NCBI GenBank assembly: GCA_045601345.1
Contig: JAZRZL010000023.1
Coordinates: 1-18,230, forward strand
From: SVMC01 sp045601345
Lineage (GTDB): Bacteria; Bacillota; Clostridia; Oscillospirales; Oscillospiraceae
Length of the DNA: 18,230 bases
Direction of reading: 5' to 3'
Position numbers and translations under genes: made by a program. Positions 7,274 through 14,428 of the stretch are shown piece by piece. A model generated the notes under the pieces. The model was not told the DNA's origin and ran no database searches. It saw only the letters and a list, made by a program, of their open reading frames with translations. How positions within the stretch are numbered: the stretch's first letter is position 1; every line of letters starts with the position of its first letter.

Positions 7274-8218
7274 ATGAAATATGGATTTGGCATTGATGTA
7301 GGTGGCACGACCGTCAAGCTGGGCTTCTTTGCGGAAGACGGCAATCTCCTTGAAAAATGGGAAATTCCCACCAGAACAGAAGGCGAAGGCAAGAAAATCC
7401 TCCCGGATATTGCCAAAGCCATTGATGAATGCCTTGCAAAAAATCAGGTCGATAAGGCACAGGTCATTGGCATCGGCATCGGTGTTCCGGGGCCGGTGGC
7501 GGAAGACGGGCTGGTAAACAAATGTGTAAATCTCGGCTGGGGTGTATTTAATCTCCACGAAACACTCTCTGACCTCACGGGGCTTCCCGTCAAAGGCGGT
7601 AATGACGCAAACGTTGCCGCCCTGGGTGAATATTGGAAGGGTGGCGGTGCCGGCTGCCAGAGCATCGTCATGGCAACCTTAGGCACTGGCATTGGGGGCG
7701 GCATCATCATTGACGGCAAAATTCTAGGCGGTGCGCACGGTGTCGGCGGCGAAATTGGTCACATTGTGCTAAACAAAAACGAGACCGAGCCATGCGGCTG
7801 CGGCAAATACGGCTGCGCAGAGCAGTATGCCAGCGCGACCGGCATTGTCCGCAGTGCCAAGCGCTTCCTTGCACAATCTGACGCGCCGTCCAGTCTGCGT
7901 GAAACGGAAAACCTCACCTGTAAGGACGTATTTGACCACGCCAGCGCGGGCGACCAACTGGCCGGAGAGGTTCTGGAATTTGTCTTTGACTGTCTGGGCG
8001 AATTTCTTGCCGATGTCTGCTGTGTCTGTGACCCGGAGCTTGTGGTGATCGGCGGCGGGGTCTCCAAGGCCGGACAGGTTCTCTTAGACGGCATTGCCCG
8101 CTATTTCCCCCACTATATGTTCCACGCCTGCAAAAATACCCGCTTCGCCCTTGCGAAGCTCGGTAACGACGCAGGCATCTATGGCTGCTTCCGCCTTGTG
8201 CTTGATCATCTCCGATAA
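7274..8218 (+). CDS. glcK: ROK-family glucokinase
   Basis: Phosphorylates glucose to glucose 6-phosphate with ATP in the cytosol. The 314 residues open with GIDVGGTTVKLGFF (6-19), the phosphate-binding loop. GIGVPGPV and GNDANVAALGEY follow, the latter with the catalytic aspartate D111. Then come GTGIGGGIIIDGKIL and the ROK zinc site, formed by H163 in GEIGHIV and C174, C176 and C181 in CGCGKYGCAEQ. I set the start at 7274 because MKYGFGIDVGGTT is the family N-terminus and GAAAGGA lies 12 nt upstream. The same frame is open for 46 codons before this, but those lie in the MITE. The downstream helicase starts 26 nt after the stop. Confidence 0.93.
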   Translation: MKYGFGIDVGGTTVKLGFFAEDGNLLEKWEIPTRTEGEGKKILPDIAKAIDECLAKNQVDKAQVIGIGIGVPGPVAEDGLVNKCVNLGWGVFNLHETLSDLTGLPVKGGNDANVAALGEYWKGGGAGCQSIVMATLGTGIGGGIIIDGKILGGAHGVGGEIGHIVLNKNETEPCGCGKYGCAEQYASATGIVRSAKRFLAQSDAPSSLRETENLTCKDVFDHASAGDQLAGEVLEFVFDCLGEFLADVCCVCDPELVVIGGGVSKAGQVLLDGIARYFPHYMFHACKNTRFALAKLGNDAGIYGCFRLVLDHLR

Positions 8219-8244
8219 GAACCACTTTCATTAATAGAACTGCT

Positions 8245-11200
8245 ATGATTACAAAAAGTAAAATAACTTATTGCTGCTATTACGACAGCTCCTATCATAA
8301 AGGAAAGGAGTTGTATTTGACAAATAAATACCGCAATGTGAATATTCTGCATGATTCAGAAAGCCTCATCACAGAAATCACGGCTGAAGTAAAGGGACAC
8401 TCTAATATATGGTATTCGGCAAAGGTCAGCATTAACGAAGAAATGGATGACATTGATGACTATGAATGTGAGTGCCTGTCCTACTATCAGACCTGCTGTA
8501 TGTGCAAGCATTGCGTTACACTGGCACTGATCTATCAGGCATATGCAAAGGAGAAACAGACTGCTCAATACCAAACCAAGCAGAATAACTACCACAGAGC
8601 CTCCGATGTCGATATATCGAAATTGATTCAGCGCTGTTCTCCTGATACTCCCACAGACAACCGCCACGAATTAAAGCACAATATCCGGGTTGAACCATCC
8701 TTCCGCCTTGATTATACAGGCAAGCTCTCCATGGAGCTGCGCATTGGCAGCTCCAGAATGATTATTGTCAAGGATATCCCTCTATTTTTAGCTGCGATTG
8801 AACAGGGCAAAGAGCTGTGCCACAGCAAAACTCTCTCCTTTGTACATCAACGCGATGCCTTTACCCCAGAGGCTCTGGAATGGATTGATTTCGCCAAATT
8901 GGTTTTGCGTGAAAACGGTAAAGCAAACCAACTGGATACCACATATATCCCGTCCAGCCTATCCACCAACTCCGCAAATCGCGTCATTCCCCTTGGTGTA
9001 TATTGCAGTGAGCTTTGCCTGAAAAAATATATCGCCTCTGGAAAGCCCCTGCCCGGTCTGGACAGATCGGTGACAGACGGTGATCCGAAAATCTCCATGA
9101 CCATTGAAAAGGAGCAGCAGGGAGCCATTCTGACAATAGAACCCATTGTACTGCGGTTCTTTTCCCTGCAAACCTACGTAGAAAAGGATCATATTTTATA
9201 CCGCTGTAGTCCAGATTTTCAAAGTGCGGCAGTACCGATCCTCAGCGTCTTCTCCACTTCTTTAAACCATTTTCACAAGGAGCCATGTAAAAATCTCTAT
9301 CTTTCTCCAAATGACTTCCGCATTTTTTGCAAAAATGTGTTGCCTACCATCTCCCGCTTTTTCGATGTTACACTGAAAGACATCTCCTTTGACGAATTTG
9401 CTCCTGAACCGGCTGAATTTCAAATGTATCTTACTACGCCGGATACTTCCACTGTACCTACAGCGGATATCCGCTGCACAGTGACCTACGGTGCGCAGAA
9501 CTTCGATCTATTTGATACTAGCGCCGCCCATACCTCCTACAGTGATATAAATGCAGAGAATAAGCTTCTCTCCGCAATCCTGCACTTCTTCCCCGAGGAT
9601 CTTCCAGACAATTCAATGCGCCGCTGCTCTGGTGAGGAAGCTATTGCCGAGCTTCTGAATGAGGGAATTCCTCTTCTTCGTGAAGCGGGTGAGCTGTTCA
9701 TTGATGAAAAGCTACGCTCTATGAAGCTTCGACCGCCGTGTAGGGTCAGCTTTGGCGTATCCATGCGCAGCGGACTTTTGGATATTGATATTCAAAGTGA
9801 CCTCCCTGACCCAGCAGAAATTGCCGCTGTGCTAGGCGCTTACCGAAAAAAGAAAAAATACTATCGTCTGAAAAACGGTGAACTTCTTTGTCTGGACACA
9901 GATTCTCTTGGTCTTCTCAACGAGCTATGTGAAGGGCTGAATGTAGATGCTGCAAAGCTCAAAAATGGAACATTATCCCTGCCGCAATATCGGGCGGCTT
10001 ATCTTGATGAAACAGTGAACCGCGTTGCCGGAAGTGCCGAGGTTCGGCGGGATGCCACCTTCCGAAAAATGATTCGGGAGCTGCATGATTCTCAAAACAG
10101 CGAATTCGATGTACCCTCCACCGTCAAAGCCTCCCTTCGCGGCTATCAGACCAACGGCTTCCGCTGGCTGGCCACGCTGGCGCACTATGGTCTGGGCGGC
10201 ATTCTGGCCGATGATATGGGCTTGGGAAAAACGCTGCAAATTCTGGCATATATTGAGCATTCCAATGTGAAAACGTTGGTTGTATGCCCCGCTTCCCTTG
10301 TTTATAACTGGGAAAGTGAAATTCACCGCTTTGTTCCCGGCAAAACGGTTTTCGTAATCACTGGAACAGCCGAAGTCCGGCAGGAGCTGATCGGCCGCTG
10401 TCAGGAAGCCGACATCACAGTAACCTCCTATGACCTTCTCAAACGGGATATTACGCACTATGAATCTATCCAATTTGACTGTATGGTGATTGACGAGGCG
10501 CAGTATATCAAAAACGGCGGAACACTGGCCGCCAAAGCGGTCAAATCCGTTTCCGCATCGGTGCGCTTTGCGCTGACCGGCACCCCAATTGAAAACAGGC
10601 TGAGCGATCTTTGGAGCATTTTTGATTTTATTCTGCCAGGTTATCTCTATCCCTATAAGAAATTCCGTACAGAGCTGGAAAAGCCCATTACCACGGACGG
10701 TGACGAGGCCATGACACAGCGTCTAAAGGCCATGATCTCCCCCTTCATTCTCCGGCGGAAAAAGCAGGACGTGCTGAAGGATTTGCCGGACAAGCTGGAG
10801 CAGGTCATCTACACAAAAATGACCGAGAAGCAGGAGGCGCTGTACCGTGCGCTTGAGGGAAGGCTTTTGAACCATCTGATGCAAACCGATGAAGGCACCT
10901 TTACACAGGATCGAATCAAAATCCTTGCTGAGCTGACCCGACTGCGTCAAATCTGCTGCTCGCCGGAGCTGTGCTACGACAATTATAACGGCGGTTCCGG
11001 CAAGGTGGATGTTTGCATGGAGCTGCTGCACAACGCGATTGATGCTGGACATAAGGTTCTGGTGTTCTCCCAGTTCACCACGATGCTGGAAAAACTCATT
11101 GCAGTCTACGCACCCACGGGTGAATACCTCTATCTCTCGGGAAAAAACACCAAGGAACAACGAAAAACTATGATAGAACGCTTCCAAACCGGCAACATTC

Positions 11201-11514
11201 CCGTATTCTTCATTTCCCTGAAGGCCGGAGGAACCGGCCTGAATCTCACCGCCGCAGACACCATCCTCCATGTTGACCCATGGTGGAATATTGCCGCCGA
11301 AAATCAGGCAACTGACCGCGCCCACCGAATTGGGCAGCACAACACCGTAACTGTATTCAAAGCCGTCACCTCCAACACCATAGAGGAACGCATTCTGGCA
11401 CTTCAGGAGCAAAAAGCTGCCCTCTCAGAAAAGGTACTTGATGGACAGCAGATGTCCGGCAGCACCATCACCCGGGAGGAGCTGATCCAGCTGCTCACCG
11501 CTGACAATTCATAA
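8245..11514 (+). CDS. SNF2-family DNA-dependent ATPase/helicase with N-terminal SWIM zinc finger
   Basis: A 1089-residue SWI2/SNF2 protein of the bacterial HepA-like type, expected to translocate on duplex DNA and remodel protein-DNA or RNA-polymerase complexes. An N-terminal SWIM finger has C75, C77, C87 and H89. A long middle region (about 110-620) is typical of bacterial SNF2 proteins with SWIM domains. The ATPase core starts LRGYQTNGFRWL and has the Walker A ADDMGLGKT (655-663), DEAQ box 750-753, LTGTPIENRLSDLWSIF, and motif VI TDRAHRIGQ (1023-1031). The core looks complete. No Shine-Dalgarno is visible before the ATG at 8245; a TTG at 8317 has AAAGGAG six bases upstream but would cut into the conserved N-terminus. 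It probably shares the glucokinase transcript. Confidence 0.93.
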   Translation: MITKSKITYCCYYDSSYHKGKELYLTNKYRNVNILHDSESLITEITAEVKGHSNIWYSAKVSINEEMDDIDDYECECLSYYQTCCMCKHCVTLALIYQAYAKEKQTAQYQTKQNNYHRASDVDISKLIQRCSPDTPTDNRHELKHNIRVEPSFRLDYTGKLSMELRIGSSRMIIVKDIPLFLAAIEQGKELCHSKTLSFVHQRDAFTPEALEWIDFAKLVLRENGKANQLDTTYIPSSLSTNSANRVIPLGVYCSELCLKKYIASGKPLPGLDRSVTDGDPKISMTIEKEQQGAILTIEPIVLRFFSLQTYVEKDHILYRCSPDFQSAAVPILSVFSTSLNHFHKEPCKNLYLSPNDFRIFCKNVLPTISRFFDVTLKDISFDEFAPEPAEFQMYLTTPDTSTVPTADIRCTVTYGAQNFDLFDTSAAHTSYSDINAENKLLSAILHFFPEDLPDNSMRRCSGEEAIAELLNEGIPLLREAGELFIDEKLRSMKLRPPCRVSFGVSMRSGLLDIDIQSDLPDPAEIAAVLGAYRKKKKYYRLKNGELLCLDTDSLGLLNELCEGLNVDAAKLKNGTLSLPQYRAAYLDETVNRVAGSAEVRRDATFRKMIRELHDSQNSEFDVPSTVKASLRGYQTNGFRWLATLAHYGLGGILADDMGLGKTLQILAYIEHSNVKTLVVCPASLVYNWESEIHRFVPGKTVFVITGTAEVRQELIGRCQEADITVTSYDLLKRDITHYESIQFDCMVIDEAQYIKNGGTLAAKAVKSVSASVRFALTGTPIENRLSDLWSIFDFILPGYLYPYKKFRTELEKPITTDGDEAMTQRLKAMISPFILRRKKQDVLKDLPDKLEQVIYTKMTEKQEALYRALEGRLLNHLMQTDEGTFTQDRIKILAELTRLRQICCSPELCYDNYNGGSGKVDVCMELLHNAIDAGHKVLVFSQFTTMLEKLIAVYAPTGEYLYLSGKNTKEQRKTMIERFQTGNIPVFFISLKAGGTGLNLTAADTILHVDPWWNIAAENQATDRAHRIGQHNTVTVFKAVTSNTIEERILALQEQKAALSEKVLDGQQMSGSTITREELIQLLTADNS

Positions 11515-11515
11515 A

Positions 11516-11556
11516 GCAGGACAGGGGACGGTTCTCAGAACCGTCCCCTGTCCTGC
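11516..11556 (+). repeat. Perfect 41-nt palindrome after the helicase gene (REP-like or terminator)
   Basis: Two perfectly complementary 20-nt arms, beginning GCAGGACAGGGGACGGTTCT, flank a single C. The palindrome starts one base after the helicase stop codon. There is no U-tract on either side, so a classical rho-independent terminator is not proven; it may serve as an mRNA 3' cap or be an extragenic palindromic repeat. The inner GGACGGTTCTCA also resembles the outer flanks of the MITE ends in this window (for example GACAATTCTCAATGG). Confidence 0.7.
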
Positions 11557-11572
11557 CGCAGGGAGAAAAAAT

Positions 11573-11607
11573 ATGAGGCTGGTTAAAAATTGTTTTTCCA
11601 GTCTCAT
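11573..11607 (-). terminator. Terminator of the XRE regulator gene
   Basis: Arms ATGAG-A-CTGG / CCAG-C-CTCAT (9 bp plus one mismatch; 11573-11582 and 11598-11607) directly abut the stop codon. On the minus strand the stem is followed by ATTTTTTC. Confidence 0.75.
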
Positions 11608-11913
11608 TTATTCTGTTCTGCTGTTTCCTTCCCGCAGCTCTGAAACAATAGAAGTGATTGCACTGATTTGATTCGGTGTCAGCCCCTCCGTAGAAATGGA
11701 TGGCTCTTTTTCAACGCCCAGCAGGTAGTCACAGGATACCTTGAAGATGCTGGCCAGCTTGACAAGTATATCATACGGCGGATGGTGAACGGCATTTTCA
11801 TAGGAGCTTACCACGGACTTTGACACGCTCAGCCGCTTCGCAAGCTCCACCTGCGTCATTCCCCGCGCTTTTCGCAGCTCCTTGATCCGTTCACAGACAA
11901 CGGAATACACCAT
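11608..11913 (-). CDS. XRE-family helix-turn-helix transcriptional regulator
   Basis: A 101-residue DNA-binding protein with an HTH_3 (Cro/C1) domain over about residues 6-64: RIKELRKARGMTQVELAKRL, SVSKSVVSSYENAVHHPPYD and ILVKLASIFKVSCDYLLG. The short polar C-terminus (about 66-101) has no recognisable sensor domain, so it probably dimerises and responds by itself or with a partner. GAAGGGA lies about 10 nt before the ATG. The gene has a dedicated terminator and stands divergent to a small lipoprotein with a strong promoter 80-110 nt away, which makes that promoter a natural candidate target. The repeat TACTC (11941-11945) ... GAGTA in between is too loose to call an operator. Confidence 0.9.
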   Translation of the reverse strand: MVYSVVCERIKELRKARGMTQVELAKRLSVSKSVVSSYENAVHHPPYDILVKLASIFKVSCDYLLGVEKEPSISTEGLTPNQISAITSIVSELREGNSRTE

Positions 11914-11990
11914 AAAAAAACAGTCCCTTCATTCATACTGTACTCTACCGTTTGTAAGTAAATTATATATGGAGTAAAGTCCTGAAATAG

Positions 11991-12019
11991 TTGACTTTTA
12001 TTTTTTTATAGCCTATAAT
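11991..12019 (+). promoter_or_regulatory. Promoter of the small lipoprotein gene
   Basis: TTGACT (11991-11996), a 17-nt spacer rich in T, and a perfect TATAAT (12014-12019), about 62 nt before the start codon. This is one of the best promoter matches in the window. Confidence 0.75.
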
Positions 12020-12080
12020 AAAACAGCATCATGATGAATTCAATTGTCAGAAACTGATTTTTATGAAAGGAAATAAAACA

Positions 12081-12413
12081 ATGAAAAAATTCAAATCTAT
12101 TGTTGCAGTAGTATTGCTTGTTGCAATCGTGCTCGCATTGTTCACAGGATGTTCAAAAACTTCAATCGCCACTATACACTACAATAACAGAACATATTCA
12201 GGGGTAAAAGTCACTTGTTCCAACGGTAAATATACTATTGATAAAAATTCCTGCCCCAAAGATCTTGAACCCTATGCAACCGGAACCTTCCATATGCAGA
12301 CTAATCTTGACTATCTTTTACAATGCACGGATAAAAATGGTCGCGTACTGAACTTTACTCTTCAAAAAAATCCTAATATCGAGAATGATGTCACAGTTAC
12401 GGGACCCTATTGA
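12081..12413 (+). CDS. Small predicted lipoprotein of unknown function
   Basis: A 110-residue exported protein. MKKFKSIVAVVLLVAIVLAL is a type II signal sequence followed by FTGC, a slightly unusual lipobox with F at -3; lipidation would be on that cysteine. The mature part (about 85 residues) is polar and beta-rich (ATIHYNNRTYSGVKVTCSNG) with two further cysteines in SCP and LQC contexts. I choose the ATG at 12081, not 12063, because the stretch GAAAGGA between them is the ribosome site. The gene is AT-richer than its neighbours, as often seen in acquired surface genes. I recognise no family. It stands alone, divergent to the XRE regulator. Confidence 0.7.
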   Translation: MKKFKSIVAVVLLVAIVLALFTGCSKTSIATIHYNNRTYSGVKVTCSNGKYTIDKNSCPKDLEPYATGTFHMQTNLDYLLQCTDKNGRVLNFTLQKNPNIENDVTVTGPY

Positions 12414-12663
12414 TTGATTTTATCCACGTGAATAACTTCAATAAACATACGGCAGTTTTTCTTTGATTTTAGGCAACTCTTTATTCATTCCTGACGAAAG
12501 AGAAAACTAGAGAAGTTTGTTTCAAAATGATATCTTTTGACAATTGATTTCATATGGCGTAGTGGGACATGGAAATAATACCTTGTCCCACTATTGCTAT
12601 TACTGCTTCAAAAAAGAGCCTATCTCCATTTTGCAGCAGGGTCTCAGAATACAAACAGATTTT
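12414..12663. other. Non-coding AT-rich tract with one hairpin
   Basis: No ORF with a plausible ribosome site is seen. The only structure I can support is a hairpin at 12560-12593: a 10-bp stem TAGTGGGACA / TGTCCCACTA, extended by two G-C pairs after a mismatch, around an AAATAATA loop. It is not followed by a T-run but is positioned to end the lipoprotein transcript. Confidence 0.45.
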
Positions 12664-12689
12664 TTAACTTACCACCATTGAGAACCGTC
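12664..12689 (+). repeat. Solo MITE right end
   Basis: TTAACTTACCACCATTGAGA and the following ACCGTC match the right terminal repeat of MITE copy A (TTAACTTACTGCCATTGGGA). No left half precedes it, so it is a relic end or a source of recombination with copy B at 12825. Confidence 0.55.
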
Positions 12690-12781
12690 ACGTCCTGAAA
12701 TTTAAGTGTTTACCTTTGACGTGTTCTGTGTTAAAATCAGGTTAGCAAGCCAAAGCAACGATTGTTTACAAATGCAAAAAG

Positions 12782-12809
12782 CTCCCCATCATCGGTCGAT
12801 GATGGGGAG
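12782..12809 (-). terminator. Orphan strong leftward terminator
   Basis: A perfect 13-bp stem CTCCCCATCATCG / CGATGATGGGGAG with a GT centre is followed on the minus strand by CTTTTTG (12775-12781). No leftward gene lies upstream of it: only MITE copy B is there. It may be left over from a lost gene. A weak plus-strand promoter-like TTTACC-N17-TAAAAT lies at about 12710-12737. Confidence 0.6.
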
Positions 12810-12824
12810 AATGCAGGGACTGAA

Positions 12825-13066
12825 CCCCATGGCGTTAAGTTAGCAGCTGCGGAAGCCTTCCTAACATCGCCCGCGCCAAGGCTTCCCCTTTGGGGAAGCT
12901 GGCGAGCGAAGCGAGACGGAAGAGGTCATTGGATGCACTGCTAAAACAGAAAATCTTCCTAACATAGAAAGCGCTCCGTCTTCAAAGGCTAACCTCATCC
13001 GCCGCCTGCGGGCGGCACCTTCCCCAGAGGGGAAGGCAAGGGCTGTTACCTTAACGCCATTGGGGA
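12825..13066 (+). mobile_element. MITE copy B
   Basis: The ends are CCCCATGGCGTTAAGTTA (from 12825) and TAACGCCATTGGGG (to about 13064), inverted and similar to the ends of copy A. The interior carries TTCCCCTTTGGGGAAGCTGG and GAGCGAAGCGAGAC on the left. The shared core CTAAAACAGAAAATCTTCCT and the right arm CCGCCTGCGGGCGGCA and CTTCCCCAGAGGGGAAGG follow. Its 242-bp core is almost the same length as copy A and has the same orientation. It lies upstream of aroQ. Confidence 0.8.
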
Positions 13067-13323
13067 CTGGATCGCCAAGCAATGAACAGGTATTCATACA
13101 ATCCCTAGTGTACAGGTTCAAGATGGCACTTATTTGTGTCTGAGGAGGCGGTTCCGGCACTGATGAATATACTGTTTTACGCATGGCTGCAGTCTACGGC
13201 ACCTCCTACCGTGCTTTGTAATATGCATTCTCCTCAAGAGTATGATACAGGAAAGGCGGTCGTTTGTCTGCAATCTTTCATTACGATTTGTGCAGACGCA
13301 AAGTGGCCGAATGGTTGATGAAT
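13067..13323 (+). other. aroQ upstream region, nothing firmly identified
   Basis: No gene is supported; open frames here lack ribosome sites. Two weak signals: TTGTAA-N19-TATGAT (about 13217-13247) as a possible promoter, and an inverted pair GTCTGC / GCAGAC (about 13266 and 13290) between that and the gene. Confidence 0.3.
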
Positions 13324-13764
13324 ATGAAATTTTTGATTCTCAATGGTCCAAATTTGAACCTTTTAGGCCGCCGAGAGCCGAAAATTTACGGAAAAGAGAG
13401 CTACAAAGCACTGGAAGACTTCCTGCACGAAAAATGCGCCACGCTGGGAATCACCTGCGATATCCGCCAGTCGAACCATGAGGGCGATTTGGTGGACTGG
13501 ATTCAGCAGGCCATGGACACCTTTGACGGCATCATCCTCAACCCCGCCGCCTATACCCACACTAGCATTGCGATCCCCGATGCCCTCCGCGCCGTACAGC
13601 TCCCGTGCATAGAAGTACACCTATCCAATATTGATGAGCGCGAATCCTACCGCCGCATTTCCTATTGCTCAGAGGTCTGCCTCACCACCTGTAAAGGCAA
13701 TGGCTTTGAGAGCTATGCGGATGCCATTGCCTATCTGTATTACTATTTGTCCAAATCGAAATAA
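13324..13764 (+). CDS. aroQ: Type II 3-dehydroquinate dehydratase
   Basis: Converts 3-dehydroquinate to 3-dehydroshikimate, the third step of the shikimate pathway, as a dodecameric cytosolic enzyme. The 146 residues are the family length. FLILNGPNLNLLGRREPKIYG carries the catalytic Arg and Tyr. LNPAAYTHTSIAIPDAL provides the substrate-binding Asn and the His in the active site. EVHLSNIDERESYR contains the conserved HLSN general-acid segment. The start at 13324 is set by this N-terminus, although there is no clear Shine-Dalgarno; the codon pair ATG-AAT-ATG allows a start two codons earlier. A MITE lies 257 bp upstream. The remaining shikimate genes sit beyond the next gene on the other strand. 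Confidence 0.95.
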   Translation: MKFLILNGPNLNLLGRREPKIYGKESYKALEDFLHEKCATLGITCDIRQSNHEGDLVDWIQQAMDTFDGIILNPAAYTHTSIAIPDALRAVQLPCIEVHLSNIDERESYRRISYCSEVCLTTCKGNGFESYADAIAYLYYYLSKSK

Positions 13765-13872
13765 AAAATTTTTACCAAAACTCCAGATTTATCAGATGCC
13801 CGGGAAGCTTTACCAGAGGGATTTTTCATCATCATGGGCAAACTACCCACAGCAGAATGAAGGAGGAATTCG

Positions 13873-14301
13873 ATGAATCAGGATACACAGGTACTTCAGG
13901 AAATTTGTAAAAGTACCCAGATGGGGCAATCCGGCATCCGCACCGTGATGAAGGGCGCACATGACCCCGCCATGCAGCAGGCACTGGCCTCTCAACTGCG
14001 GGAGTATGATGCCATCCACCATCAGGCAGACCGTCTTCTCAAGGATCGCGGAATGAGCGCCCAGAAAATTCCCGCCATGGTACTCACCTTCTCCCGTATG
14101 GGCGCAGAAATGAAGCTCGCCCGTCAGGAGACCAGTTCCACCATTGCCGAAATGATGATTCAGGGCAACACCAAGGGCATGGTCAAAAGTATTCGCCAAA
14201 GCCGCACTATGAAGGCGCTTGATCCCAAGGTTTCCAGCCTCTCCAATCGTCTTTTGCAGACGGAGCTTGCCAATATTGAGCAAATGAAGCCCTTCCTGTA
14301 A
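13873..14301 (+). CDS. Predicted four-helix (ferritin-like) protein of unknown function
   Basis: A 142-residue protein, predicted mostly helical, with no signal peptide. It has the pattern of a small family seen widely in Clostridia: an N-terminal QEICKSTQMGQSGIRTVMKG, a middle QLREYDAIHHQADRLLKDRG, then TSSTIAEMMIQGNTKGM, and a C-terminal LANIEQMKPFL. I recall family relatives ending the same way (IEHMKPFL), but know of no tested function. An excellent AAGGAGG lies before the ATG. It starts 108 nt after aroQ, which is too far to prove co-transcription. Confidence 0.8.
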   Translation: MNQDTQVLQEICKSTQMGQSGIRTVMKGAHDPAMQQALASQLREYDAIHHQADRLLKDRGMSAQKIPAMVLTFSRMGAEMKLARQETSSTIAEMMIQGNTKGMVKSIRQSRTMKALDPKVSSLSNRLLQTELANIEQMKPFL

Positions 14302-14323
14302 AAATGGAACGGCTCTAAGACAA

Positions 14324-14358
14324 GGGCGGTTCTGTGTCCTTAGGGCGCAGAACCGCCC
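14324..14358. repeat. Convergent-gene hairpin with GGCGGTTCTG arms
   Basis: Arms GGGCGGTTCTG and CAGAACCGCCC (11 bp perfect) enclose a 13-nt loop between two convergent genes. There is no T-run on either side. The arm sequence is related to the palindrome at 11516-11556 (GGGGACGGTTCT), suggesting a shared extragenic palindrome family. Confidence 0.6.
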
Positions 14359-14428
14359 CCTGCGGTGATAGGCTAAGAAGACCATGCGCAGCGGCAAGGC
14401 TGAGAGAAATCAAAAAATTAGAAGCAAA

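Noticed and set aside
10723..11412. 229-codon frame antisense to the SNF2 gene
   Set aside because: It mirrors the helicase C-terminal domain, and no independent evidence supports it.
12808..12828. tRNA-like GGTTCAGTCC segment on the minus strand
   Set aside because: The arm pairing for a T stem fails and no anticodon or D arm can be found upstream.
13136..13318. 60-codon ORF upstream of aroQ as a leader peptide
   Set aside because: No run of regulatory codons, no ribosome site and no attenuator-terminator pair was seen.
13843..14397. 184-codon frame antisense to the helical protein gene
   Set aside because: The plus-strand gene has an ideal AAGGAGG and a family-like sequence; the antisense frame has neither.
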